From: Kribbella soli
GTDB lineage: Bacteria; Actinomycetota; Actinomycetes; Propionibacteriales; Kribbellaceae
Direction: 5' to 3'
DNA: 64,000 nucleotides
Assembly: GCF_004331345.1 (NCBI RefSeq)
Contig: NZ_SJJZ01000002.1
Span: 868,001 to 932,000 of the forward strand
Shown: positions 43,104 to 51,927 of the stretch, piece after piece
How positions within the stretch are numbered: position 1 is the first letter of the stretch
How the letters are laid out: each line of letters starts with the position of its first letter
Made by a program: the position numbers and the translations under genes
Notes under the pieces: model-generated
What the model was told of the DNA's origin: nothing
Databases searched by the model: none
The model's input: only the letters and a program-made list of their open reading frames with translations

Positions 43104-44351
43104 ATGAGTGGCACCGAGTTGGCAGACCTTGCCGCGTGGGCGGAAGACCGGCTGCCTGAGCTGACCGAGGACGCCTGCGGCGCGATCCTCGCGCGGATCC
43201 CGTTCTACCGGGACGCCCAGGTCGTCCCGGTGGCCGAACTGCGCCGCTCCGTCGGGCACAACCTGCGGTTCCTGCTCGCCGCTCTGCGCGATCCGCACGC
43301 TCCGCTGGACCTGCGCGCTCCCAAGGACACCGGCAGGCGACGGGCGCAGCAGTCGGCGCCGCTGCCCGAGGTGCTGCAGGCGTACCGGGTCTGCTGGGCG
43401 ACCGTCTGGGACGCACTCGTCGCACACTCACGGAGCAACCGGCAGCCGACCGCGGCCGACGCGCTGCTGTCCGGGGCGAGCCTGATCTGGCAACTCACCG
43501 ACGAGCACGCGATAGCTGTCACCGAGTCGTACCGGGCAGCGACGGCCGAGATCCTGCTGGCCCGGCAGCAACGCCGTTCGGCGCTCGTGGAAGCCCTGTT
43601 GACCGGGCATCCGGGTCCGGAGGGCGGCCCGTGGGAGGCTGCCTCGCTGCTCGGCTTCCCACCCGACAGCCAATTGGTCGTGGTCGCCGCCGAGACCCGT
43701 GGCCTGGCCGAGGAGAGCCTGCCCGGTATCGAGAAGCAGCTTGCCGGCCGCGGCGTCGTCTCCGGCTGGCGGCTGACTCCGGCGCTGCAGCTCGGTCTGA
43801 TCTCGCTGCCGGCCGAATCCGACGGCTCGGTCATGACGCTCCTGCAGAAATCGGCGACGGCGCGGACCGGCGTGAGTCCGCCGTACCGCTCGCTGTCCGA
43901 GACGCCGCGGGCGCTGCAGCTCGCCCGGACGGCGCTGGTCACGGTGCCGGCCGGACGCACCGAGGTACAGGTGTTCGACTCGAGTCCGCTCGCCGGGATG
44001 ATGGCGATGGATCCGCGCGAGGGCCGCCGGATCGCGCATCAGGTGCTCGGCCCGGTGCTCGCACTGCCCGGCGACGATCGCGCCGTAGTGCTCGACACCT
44101 TGGACGCCGACCTCGACCACGGCGGTTCGGCCGAACAAGCCGGCGAGGTCCTGCACTGTCATCCGAACACGGTCCGCTATCGCCTGCGCCGCCTGCAGGA
44201 GCTGACCGGGCGATCGTTGTCAGACCCGCGGCAGGCCTCCGAGCTCGCAGCCGCGGCGTACGCCGTCCGGCTGTTGCCGCTCACGACACCCGCTGTCGGC
44301 GCCGACAACGTGACCGCCAGAACCGACCGGCAGGCGCAGACTCGTTCCTAG
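43104..44351 (+). CDS. PucR/CdaR-type transcriptional regulator
   Basis: The 415-residue protein has a helical N-terminal sensor (about 1-170), a GGDEF-like middle region and a C-terminal helix-turn-helix of the PucR type (AEQAGEVLHCHPNTVRYRLRRLQELTGRSLSDP at about 345-380). GGGAGG lies 7 nt before ATG 43104; an upstream ATG at 43080 is less likely. It ends 32 bp before the molybdopterin oxidoreductase gene on the same strand, so it probably regulates or accompanies it. Confidence 0.9.
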   Translation: MSGTELADLAAWAEDRLPELTEDACGAILARIPFYRDAQVVPVAELRRSVGHNLRFLLAALRDPHAPLDLRAPKDTGRRRAQQSAPLPEVLQAYRVCWATVWDALVAHSRSNRQPTAADALLSGASLIWQLTDEHAIAVTESYRAATAEILLARQQRRSALVEALLTGHPGPEGGPWEAASLLGFPPDSQLVVVAAETRGLAEESLPGIEKQLAGRGVVSGWRLTPALQLGLISLPAESDGSVMTLLQKSATARTGVSPPYRSLSETPRALQLARTALVTVPAGRTEVQVFDSSPLAGMMAMDPREGRRIAHQVLGPVLALPGDDRAVVLDTLDADLDHGGSAEQAGEVLHCHPNTVRYRLRRLQELTGRSLSDPRQASELAAAAYAVRLLPLTTPAVGADNVTARTDRQAQTRS

Positions 44352-44383
44352 GATGCGACTCCAGGCGGAGGGAGCAGCACAGC

Positions 44384-46690
44384 ATGAGCGAGACGGTGAA
44401 CCCCGGCGGCGACGGACCGGAGACCGAGGCCGAGTGGTCGCAGAAGGACTATCACCACCCGTCCGCGGGCTGGGGCGCGGCGATGTCCGTGGCGCGGGTC
44501 CTCGGCACGGAGCACGCGGTGGTGTCCGGGCCGCGCGCGATGCTGAAGATGAACCACGAGAACGGCGGGTTCGACTGTCCCGGATGTGCCTGGCCGGACG
44601 CGGTCGACGGTCTGAAACTCGACCTGTGCGAGAACGGCGTCAAGCACGTCGTCTGGGAGATGACCCCGAAGCGCGCCGGCCGTGAGTTCTTCGCGCAGCA
44701 CACCGTCACCGAGCTGGAGAGCTGGACCGACTTCGCGCTGGAGGACGTCGGCCGGCTGACCGAGCCGATGGTGTACGACGCCGCGACGGACCGCTACGTA
44801 CCGCTCACCTGGCAGGCCGCCTTCGACCTGATCGCAGACCAGCTGCGCGCGCTCGACTCCCCCAACCAGGCGTCCTTCTACACATCCGGCCGCCTGAGCA
44901 ACGAGGCGACGTTCCTGTACCAGCTGTTCGCACGCGAGTACGGGACCAACAACCTGCCGGACTGCTCGAACATGTGCCACGAGGCGTCCGGCCGCGCACT
45001 CCAGGCCGCCCTCGGAACCGGCAAGGGTACGGCGGACCTTCGCGACTGGGACAACGCCGAGGCGATCTTCGTCCTCGGGGTGAACGCCGCGTCGAACGCG
45101 CCCCGGATGCTGACCGCGCTGTCGGACGCGTACCGGCGCGGCGCGCAGATCGTGCACATCAACCCGCTCGTCGAGGCCGCGGCCGGGCGCACGATCGTGC
45201 CGCACGAGTTCGTCGACATGGCGCTGTTCAGGTCCACGCCGACGAGCACCCTGAACCTGCAGGTCCGGGTCGGCGGCGATCTCGCACTGCTGCGGGGCAT
45301 CGCGAAAGCGGTCCTCGAGGAGGCGCGGACCGATCGCAAGGCCCTCGACGAGGTGTTCCTCGAGCGGTACACCGACGGGTTCGCGGCGTACCGGAAGATC
45401 TGCGAGGACACCGACTGGGCCGACCTCGAACGGCAGTCCGGCCTGACGGAGGCGGACATCCGCCGGGCCGCGACGATCTACTCGCAATCCCGGCGTACGT
45501 TGATCAGTTGGTGTCTCGGCGTGACGCAGCACGAGCACGGTGTGGACACCGTCCGCGAGCTCGTCAACCTGCTGCTGTTGCGCGGCAACATCGGCCGGGA
45601 AGGCGCGGGCCCGTCGCCGGTCCGCGGTCACAGCAACGTGCAGGGCAACCGCACCTGCGGTATCGACCACCGGCCGAGCGCGACGTTCCTCGATCGGCTC
45701 GCCACCGCCTGCGGGATCGATCCGCCGCGCGAACCCGGCCTCGACACGGTCCGCACGATCGCCGCGATGCGGGACGGATCGGTCAAGGTGTTCGTCGGAA
45801 TGGGCGGCAACTTCGCGCTCGCCGCGCCCGACACGGCCGCGACCGGTGATGCCCTGCGCTCGTGCGAGCTCACCGTTCAGGTCAGTACGAAACTGAATCG
45901 CAGCCACCTCGTGCACGGCCGCCAGGCGCTCATCCTGCCGTGCCTCGGGCGGACCGAGCTCGACGTACAGGCCGCCGGCCCGCAGTCGGTGTCGGTCGAG
46001 GACTCGATGAGCATGGTCCATCTGTCGATCGGCCGCAAACGTCCCGCCTCGCCGGCACTGCTCTCCGAGCCCGCGATCATCGCCGGCATCGCCCAGGCGA
46101 CACTGCCCGCGACACGGACGCCCTGGTCGGAGTACGTCGAGGACTACGACCGGATCCGCGACATCATGTCCAAGGCGCTCGACGGCTTCGAGGACTTCAA
46201 CCGGCGGGTCCGCAACCGTCTCGGGTTCCGGCTGCGGCAACCCGCGCGCGAGCTCGTCTTCCTGACGCCCAGCGGTCGCGCCGAGTTCTCGACCGCCGAT
46301 CTGCCGGACGTGGTGCCCACCGACGACGATGTCCTGATCCTGCAGACGATGCGCTCGCACGACCAGTGGAACACCACGATCTACTCCGACAACGACCGGT
46401 ACCGCGGCGTCAAGAACCTCCGCACGCTGATCCTGATGAACGCCGCCGACATGAGTGCCCGCGGCATCGGGCAGGGCGATCTCGTCGACATCACCGCGAC
46501 CGCCCGGGACGGCTCGACCCGGGTGCTCCGCGAGTACCGCGCCCTGCGGTACGACATGCCCCGCGGCAACGCCGCGGGGTACATGCCGGAGATGAACGTG
46601 CTCGTCGCCGCCACCGACTACAGCACCCAGAGCGACCAGCCCCTGATGAAGAACATCAGGGTCCGGGTCGCTCCGTCTCGTCAGGGATAG
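44384..46690 (+). CDS. YdeP-like molybdopterin oxidoreductase (FdhF-type alpha subunit)
   Basis: The 768-residue protein has the YdeP pattern: GGFDCPGCAWPDA with Cys65 and Cys68, TWQAAFDLIADQLRAL, SFYTSGRLSNEATFLYQLFAREYG, DCSNMCHEASG with a Cys at about 198 as the possible Mo ligand, and a C-terminal molybdopterin-dinucleotide domain (LILMNAADMSARGIGQGDLVDI). It lacks the four-Cys Fe-S cluster motif of true formate dehydrogenases. In Escherichia coli YdeP is linked to acid resistance; the substrate is unknown. GGAGGGA lies upstream of the ATG. A GACCCGC hairpin follows the stop. Confidence 0.9.
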   Translation: MSETVNPGGDGPETEAEWSQKDYHHPSAGWGAAMSVARVLGTEHAVVSGPRAMLKMNHENGGFDCPGCAWPDAVDGLKLDLCENGVKHVVWEMTPKRAGREFFAQHTVTELESWTDFALEDVGRLTEPMVYDAATDRYVPLTWQAAFDLIADQLRALDSPNQASFYTSGRLSNEATFLYQLFAREYGTNNLPDCSNMCHEASGRALQAALGTGKGTADLRDWDNAEAIFVLGVNAASNAPRMLTALSDAYRRGAQIVHINPLVEAAAGRTIVPHEFVDMALFRSTPTSTLNLQVRVGGDLALLRGIAKAVLEEARTDRKALDEVFLERYTDGFAAYRKICEDTDWADLERQSGLTEADIRRAATIYSQSRRTLISWCLGVTQHEHGVDTVRELVNLLLLRGNIGREGAGPSPVRGHSNVQGNRTCGIDHRPSATFLDRLATACGIDPPREPGLDTVRTIAAMRDGSVKVFVGMGGNFALAAPDTAATGDALRSCELTVQVSTKLNRSHLVHGRQALILPCLGRTELDVQAAGPQSVSVEDSMSMVHLSIGRKRPASPALLSEPAIIAGIAQATLPATRTPWSEYVEDYDRIRDIMSKALDGFEDFNRRVRNRLGFRLRQPARELVFLTPSGRAEFSTADLPDVVPTDDDVLILQTMRSHDQWNTTIYSDNDRYRGVKNLRTLILMNAADMSARGIGQGDLVDITATARDGSTRVLREYRALRYDMPRGNAAGYMPEMNVLVAATDYSTQSDQPLMKNIRVRVAPSRQG

Positions 46691-46706
46691 CGGGTCAGGG
46701 ACCCGC
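46690..46706. terminator. Hairpin at the end of the molybdopterin oxidoreductase gene
   Basis: GCGGGTC-AGG-GACCCGC is a perfect 7-bp stem that begins at the last base of the stop codon. There is no T tract. It could end transcription or protect the mRNA before the GH92 gene. Confidence 0.5.
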
Positions 46707-46799
46707 ACCGATCAATTGGTGTTCGTCCGTGCATCAGGCGTTGGTCACCGAACTCCCCTACCCTGAGATCGCTCCGTTCCGCCCACGGAAGGTCTTCGC

Positions 46800-49166
46800 A
46801 TGCGCCTGGTGGCCCTAGGTCTCGCAGTTGCTCTGCTGGCTCCCGCCGCTCCCGCCCAAGCTGCTCCCGTCACTCCCGACCAGGCCACGTTCGATCCGGC
46901 GGGGTACGTCGACCCGTTGATCGGATCGGCCCGGGACGGGACGACCTGGCCGGGAGCGGTGCGGCCGTTCGGGATGATCTCGTGGAGCCCGACCAGCACC
47001 CGCGGCGACCAGACCAGCACCGGCGCCGCGAACGGTTACCAGTACGACGTCACGCGCGTACGCGGGTTCAGCCTGACCCACCTCAGCGGTGCCGGCTGCA
47101 ACCCGGGCGCCGCAGGCGACATCCCGATCATGCCGTACGCCGGCACGGTCGACTCCTCGCCGACCGCCGACACGACCGACGCCAAGTACGCGACCAATTT
47201 CCGGCACGAGAACGAGAGAGCGCTCCCCGGCCGTTACACGGTGACGCTCGACTCCGGCGTGAAGACCGACCTCGCCGTGACCACCCGCGCGGGCGTCGGT
47301 GAGTTCACCTTCCCGGCCGATCAGGCCGCGAACCTGCTGTTCCGTACGTCGAACTCGCTCAACGGCAGCGAAGACGCCGAGATCACCATCGACCCGAACC
47401 ACCGCAAGGTCACCGGGTCGGTGCTGACCGGCGCGTTCTGTGGGCGTCGCGCGAACGGTGGCGTGAACAACCGCAAGACGTACTACCGGCTGTACTTCAC
47501 CGCGTCCTTCGACCAGCCGATCGTTGCCAACGGCACCTGGAAGGACAGCACGCTGGCTGCGGGCAGCACGCACACGACCGGCGGCGAGGGGTACGCCACC
47601 GGAGCGGACCGGGCCGGGCGCGGCTCCGGCGGGTACGTCACGTTCGCGCCGGGCTCCGAAGTACGGATGCGGCTCGGCATCTCCTACGTCAGCCTGGCCG
47701 GCGCCGAGCAGAACCTGCGCGCCGAGCTGAGGCCGAACGCCGCCACCGACAAGATCGCAGCCGACGGGTACGCCGACTGGCGACGCGAACTGAACGCGAT
47801 CCGCGTCACCGGCGGGACCGACGCGCAACGAACCACGTTCTACACCGCGCTCTACCACACGCTCCTGCAGCCGAACATCTTCAACGACATCGATGGCCGT
47901 TATCTCGGTTCGGACCTGAAGATCCACCGGCTCGCGCGCGGCCAGAGAGCGCAGTACGGAACGTTCTCCGGCTGGGATCAGTACCGGGCTCACATCCAGT
48001 TGCTCGCGTTGCTCAAGCCCGACGTCGCGGGTGACTACGCGCAGTCCATGTACCAGTTCGCCCAGCAGAACAAGGGGATCTGGGACCGCTGGCTGCACAA
48101 CAACGGCGCCACGCATGTGATGACCGGCGATCCTGCCGCGCCGACGCTCGCGACGTTCGTCGCGATGGGAGCCACGAACTTCGACGTCCGCGGCGCCTTC
48201 GACTCGCTGGTGCACCAGGCCCGGGTCCAGAACGCGGACGCGGAGAACGACGGTGGCTGCCCAGGGCAGTGCACCGGACAGCGGCCGGCGCTGAACACGT
48301 ACCTCGCCAAGCACTACGCGCCGCAGGACGCCTGCCATTGCTGGGGCGGTGCTGCGGAAACGCTGGAGAACGCTCTTGCGGATTTCTCGCTCGCTCAGTG
48401 GGGCGCCCGGCTCGGCGCGGATGTGGCGGATCTGAAGGACCGGGGCAGTTGGTGGAAGAACACCTTCGACCCGGCCGTCGGGTACCAGCGGGCGCGGAAG
48501 GCGGACGGCACCTGGCAGGACGGGTTCAGCCCGTCGACGGATGTCGGATTCGCGCAAGGTACGACGTCGACGTACACCTGGATGGTGCCGCAGGACGTGT
48601 CCGGTCTCGCCACCTCGATGGGCGGACCGACGACCGCGGTGCAGCGGCTCGATGCGTTCTTCCACGACGCCGACGGCAACTGGGCGGTGAAAGGCGGCAG
48701 CCCGGTGCGGTACGACCCGACGAACGAGCCGGGTCTGCACACGCCGTGGCTCTACAACGGTCTCGGTGCGCCGTCGAAGACGCAGGCGACCACGCGGGAG
48801 ATCGTCGACACCGTCTACGGCACCGGTCCGTCCGGGCTGCCGGGAAACGATGATCTCGGCACGCTCTCCGCGTGGTACATCTTCGCCGCGATCGGGCTCT
48901 TCCCGCAGACGCAGGGCCGGGCCGAGTTGCTGGTCGGTAGCCCGCTGTTTCCCAAGGTCGAGCTACACCGGAGCAACGGCGTACGGCTGACGGTCGAAGC
49001 ACCGGAAACGTCGGACACGAACCAGTACGTCCAAGGGTTGTCGCTGAACGGCCGGGCGCGGGGCGAGTCCTGGCTGCCCGAGTCGTTCGTCACGCGCGGC
49101 GGGCGGATCACCGTCCAGATGGGTGCCGCGCCCTCGGAGTGGGGGACGCCGCCTGTGGACCACTGA
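46800..49166 (+). CDS. Secreted GH92 alpha-mannosidase
   Basis: The 788-residue protein has a Sec signal peptide (RLVALGLAVALLAPAAPAQA, cleaved near 22). The N-terminal GH92 beta-sandwich includes VDPLIGSARDGTTWPGAVRPFGM and HLSGAGC. The catalytic alpha/alpha barrel includes FSGWDQYRAHIQLLALL and GNDDLGTLSAWYIF with Asp684-Asp685. GH92 enzymes are calcium-dependent exo-mannosidases acting by inversion on alpha-mannosides such as yeast mannan and N-glycans. GGAAGG precedes the ATG. It is followed 35 bp later by the CrcB pair. Extracellular action is expected. Confidence 0.95.
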   Translation: MRLVALGLAVALLAPAAPAQAAPVTPDQATFDPAGYVDPLIGSARDGTTWPGAVRPFGMISWSPTSTRGDQTSTGAANGYQYDVTRVRGFSLTHLSGAGCNPGAAGDIPIMPYAGTVDSSPTADTTDAKYATNFRHENERALPGRYTVTLDSGVKTDLAVTTRAGVGEFTFPADQAANLLFRTSNSLNGSEDAEITIDPNHRKVTGSVLTGAFCGRRANGGVNNRKTYYRLYFTASFDQPIVANGTWKDSTLAAGSTHTTGGEGYATGADRAGRGSGGYVTFAPGSEVRMRLGISYVSLAGAEQNLRAELRPNAATDKIAADGYADWRRELNAIRVTGGTDAQRTTFYTALYHTLLQPNIFNDIDGRYLGSDLKIHRLARGQRAQYGTFSGWDQYRAHIQLLALLKPDVAGDYAQSMYQFAQQNKGIWDRWLHNNGATHVMTGDPAAPTLATFVAMGATNFDVRGAFDSLVHQARVQNADAENDGGCPGQCTGQRPALNTYLAKHYAPQDACHCWGGAAETLENALADFSLAQWGARLGADVADLKDRGSWWKNTFDPAVGYQRARKADGTWQDGFSPSTDVGFAQGTTSTYTWMVPQDVSGLATSMGGPTTAVQRLDAFFHDADGNWAVKGGSPVRYDPTNEPGLHTPWLYNGLGAPSKTQATTREIVDTVYGTGPSGLPGNDDLGTLSAWYIFAAIGLFPQTQGRAELLVGSPLFPKVELHRSNGVRLTVEAPETSDTNQYVQGLSLNGRARGESWLPESFVTRGGRITVQMGAAPSEWGTPPVDH

Positions 49167-49201
49167 AACGGCCGCCGACGGCGACAGTTATCCTGACCGG
49201 A

Positions 49202-49669
49202 GTGAACCCTTTGCCCAGAGGGCCGGTTGACTCTGACGTCGACCTGCGGGTCGACGGCCGGGCCCAGCGTGCATACGACCCGGTCATCCTCGGGGCCATC
49301 GCCGCCGGCGGTGCGATCGGCGCCGCCGCGAGGTACCTGGTCGGGCTCGGCTGGCCCACCCCGCCGGGCGGTTTCCCGGTGAGCACGCTGGTCATCAACG
49401 TGGTCGGCTGCGGACTGATCGGGATCCTGATGGTGCTGGTCACCGACGTCCTCACCCGGCAACGGCTCCTCCGCCCGTTTCTCGGCACCGGCGTGCTCGG
49501 TGGGTTCACCACGTTCTCGACGTACGCCGTCGACATCCAGCAGCTCGTCACTGGACGGCACGCCGGGATTGCGTTGCTCTACCTCGCCACGACCGTTCTC
49601 GGCGCGCTGCTCGCGGTCCGGGCCACGGTGAGCGCGACGCGCGCGCTGATCACCTGGAGGACCCGATGA
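49202..49669 (+). CDS. crcB: CrcB/Fluc fluoride channel subunit 1
   Basis: The protein has about 155 residues and four membrane helices. It has the family motifs GGAIGAAARYLVG, LVINVVGCGLIGIL and GVLGGFTTFSTYAVD, with the phenylalanine box and the central Na-binding TTFST. A hydrophilic N-tail of about 40 residues precedes the first helix. The start is GTG 49202, because the frame upstream overlaps the GH92 tail. It forms a dual-topology fluoride exporter with the overlapping second subunit. Confidence 0.93.
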   Translation: MNPLPRGPVDSDVDLRVDGRAQRAYDPVILGAIAAGGAIGAAARYLVGLGWPTPPGGFPVSTLVINVVGCGLIGILMVLVTDVLTRQRLLRPFLGTGVLGGFTTFSTYAVDIQQLVTGRHAGIALLYLATTVLGALLAVRATVSATRALITWRTR

Positions 49670-50037
49670 CGCGGCTGCTGCTCGTGATCGCGGGCGGCCT
49701 GATCGGAGCGCCGCTGCGGTACATCGCCGACCGCGCCGTTCAGGCCCGGCACGACTCGCTGTTTCCGTGGGGAACGTTCAGTGTGAACGTCGTGGGATCG
49801 CTGATCCTGGGTTTCCTGGTCGGCGCGTCCTCCGCTCTCCCGCACGACGTCCAGCTCCTCGTCGGCACCGGTTTCTGCGGGGCGCTCACGACGTACTCGA
49901 CGTTCTCGTACGAGACGATCCGCCTCTACGAGGACCGCGCTCGTTTCCTCGCGGTCGCGAACGTCACCGCGAGCATCGTGGCGGGCCTCGGCAGCGTGTT
50001 CCTCGGCGCGGCCGTCAGCCAGGCGATCTGGAGCTGA
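49666..50037 (+). CDS. crcB: CrcB/Fluc fluoride channel subunit 2
   Basis: The 123-residue protein has four helices with GGLIGAPLRYIAD, TFSVNVVGSLILGFL and GFCGALTTYSTFSYE. Start and stop of the two crcB genes overlap as ATGA, so they are made in equal amounts and probably assemble as an inverted heterodimer that leaks fluoride out of the cell. No fluoride riboswitch is seen before the pair. Confidence 0.94.
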   Translation: MTRLLLVIAGGLIGAPLRYIADRAVQARHDSLFPWGTFSVNVVGSLILGFLVGASSALPHDVQLLVGTGFCGALTTYSTFSYETIRLYEDRARFLAVANVTASIVAGLGSVFLGAAVSQAIWS

Positions 50038-50043
50038 CCCAGA

Positions 50044-50613
50044 TCAGCGATCGCGGACCGCGATCCCCGGATAGTCCAGCACCAGACCCGAAGCGTCGAA
50101 CGTCAGCTCACACTCGAAGTCGAACGTCGCGGACTCGTAGTGGAACACGTGCCCTCGCTCGTCGGAGCTCGTGAGCGTGTAGCGCTGCTCGAGACGCACG
50201 ACGGCCAGATCGTCGGCCTGTACGAAGGCAGCCGGCACGTCGAGCGTCGTACCGGGAACGAACGCGAGCCGGTGCACCGGGAGCGTGTTCGTGACCGCCG
50301 AGGACTCGAAGTCCACGTCCCGGCAGCCGTCGAGATCCGGCCGAGCTACACCGTTCACGGTCCAGCGATCGCCCGGGAAACGTGTCAACGCAACCTCATG
50401 ATCACCGGAGATCGTCGCGTTCACCGCCTCCACGGACTCGGTCGACCAGTCCGCGCCGACGGTGATCTCGTACCCGACGTACCAGATCGAGTCGTCCTCG
50501 CGGGCCGACGTACGACCACGCAACCGGCCCGCGTCGGCGAACAGCACCTCGAATCCGACCCGAGCCCCGCTGTGCGTCCACGACGCAGCGGCAGGCAGCG
50601 CGCACAGTTCCAT
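50044..50613 (-). CDS. Putative glycolipid-binding domain protein
   Basis: The 189-residue all-beta protein has the family pattern WTHSGARVGFEVLFADAGRLRGRTSAREDD at the N-terminus, then VDFESSAVTNTLPVHRL and a terminal FECELTFDASGLVLDYPGIA. Members of this domain family (Glycolipid_bind) are cytosolic with unknown role. The stop is 6 bp from the CrcB stop, so the genes converge. Confidence 0.88.
   Translation of the reverse strand: MELCALPAAASWTHSGARVGFEVLFADAGRLRGRTSAREDDSIWYVGYEITVGADWSTESVEAVNATISGDHEVALTRFPGDRWTVNGVARPDLDGCRDVDFESSAVTNTLPVHRLAFVPGTTLDVPAAFVQADDLAVVRLEQRYTLTSSDERGHVFHYESATFDFECELTFDASGLVLDYPGIAVRDR
50049..50065. terminator. Short palindrome between the converging crcB and glycolipid-binding genes
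   Basis: GATCGCGG-A-CCGCGATC is perfect over 8 bp per arm. It lies at the junction of the two stops, partly inside the coding end of the minus gene, and may act as a two-way terminator without a T tract. Confidence 0.4.
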
Positions 50614-50721
50614 GTCCCGACCCTAACCAGCCGTGGAGAACTGTTCGAGGGGTGACACGGGGCGGTCGAATTCTTCGGGTGCGCCTATCGTTGGCCGGTA
50701 GGCGTTTCCGTGGAGGGGTGG

Positions 50722-51915
50722 ATGCTGGACCGGTCGGAGTCCGCGCTGGGCATTGTGCTCCGGTCGCAGTTCTACCGTTCGGCGTTCCTGTCGTTGCTCA
50801 TCGCCGGGGTCGGTCTCTCGGCAGCGACCCCGCAGCTCACGCTGTTCCTGGTGCGGGAACTCCACACCCCACTGCCTGTCGCCGGCCTGTACTACGTGAC
50901 GAATCTGGCCGCGCCGATCGCCGGGTTCCTGGTCGGGCGATGGTCGGACCGGACCCAGGACCGGCTCCTGTGGTTCCGGATCTGCTCGGTCGTCGGCGCG
51001 GCCGGCTGGCTCGCGATGGCGGCGGCGACCGAGGTCTGGATGCCGTTCGTGATCAGCGCGCTGGCGTTGAGCGTGGCCGGCGGTTCGATGGCGCAGCTGT
51101 TCGCGGCCTGCCGTGACGAGTTGAGTCGGCATCCGACCCGGGCCGAGAACCGGGTCGTCGCGACCGTCCGGATGGCGTTCACCACCGGCTGGATCCTGGG
51201 CCCGGTGTTCGGCAGCTGGTTCGGCGGCGCCTTCGGGCTCCGTCCGTTGCTGGTGGCAACAGCGGCGTGCGTGTTCGCCGCGATGATTCCGCTCGGCCGG
51301 CAACGCGTCGAGCGGTACGACGATCCGCAGGGTGGCCCGCCCTCCGAGCGGCGCCGGATCGACCACATGATGCCGTTGCTGGTCTTCACCGCGGTCTGTG
51401 TTCTGGCGATGACCGGCGACACGATCAAGTTCGGTTACCTCCCGATCTACATGGCCGAGCAGTTGCACGTGTCGGACTCGATGCGTGGTGTCGTCATCGG
51501 CATCCAGCCGCTCCTCGAGTTGCTGCTGCTCCCGGTGGTCGCGCGACTGGCCGACCGGTTCGGCGCGATCCGCGCGATGACAGCAGGCGCCGTTCTCGGC
51601 CTGGCCGGCAACCTCGCCTACGCACTCAGTACGTCGGTCGTCGGCCTGTTCGTCGGCCAAGCGCTGACCGCCGGGTTGTGGGCGTGCGTCGGCGCGCTCG
51701 GCGTCTCGATCGCCCAACGGCTCTACCCCGAAGGCGTCGGGACCGCGTCCGGCATCTTCCTGAGCGCGATCCCGGTCGGCTCGGCGATCGGCGGCACCAT
51801 CGGCGGTATCGGCGTCGCCGCGATCGGCCTGCCGCACGTCTTCTTCATCCCGGCGTGCCTGACCGCGCTGGCGATCGTCGCCTTCGTCGTATTCGGCAAT
51901 CGTGAGAACAGCTAG
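50722..51915 (+). CDS. MFS sugar efflux transporter, SetA/SotA-like
   Basis: The protein has about 397 residues and 12 helices. It has GVGLSAATPQLTLFLVRELH and ADRFGAIRAMTAGAVLGLAGN, matching the SetA/SotA group that exports sugars and analogues. GGAGGGG precedes ATG 50722; GTG 50710 is a close alternative. It converges on the GH13 gene (12 bp apart). Together with that gene, a role in oligosaccharide export or stress relief is possible but not shown. Confidence 0.88.
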   Translation: MLDRSESALGIVLRSQFYRSAFLSLLIAGVGLSAATPQLTLFLVRELHTPLPVAGLYYVTNLAAPIAGFLVGRWSDRTQDRLLWFRICSVVGAAGWLAMAAATEVWMPFVISALALSVAGGSMAQLFAACRDELSRHPTRAENRVVATVRMAFTTGWILGPVFGSWFGGAFGLRPLLVATAACVFAAMIPLGRQRVERYDDPQGGPPSERRRIDHMMPLLVFTAVCVLAMTGDTIKFGYLPIYMAEQLHVSDSMRGVVIGIQPLLELLLLPVVARLADRFGAIRAMTAGAVLGLAGNLAYALSTSVVGLFVGQALTAGLWACVGALGVSIAQRLYPEGVGTASGIFLSAIPVGSAIGGTIGGIGVAAIGLPHVFFIPACLTALAIVAFVVFGNRENS

Positions 51916-51927
51916 CCGGCCGGCGAT

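Noticed and set aside
44348..46708. A 786-codon minus-strand frame over the molybdopterin oxidoreductase
   Set aside because: It is a shadow of the real plus-strand gene, and there is no ribosome-binding site or recognisable domain.
49167..49201. Fluoride (crcB) riboswitch before the CrcB pair
   Set aside because: Only 35 bp separate the GH92 stop from the GTG, and I see no conserved riboswitch core there.
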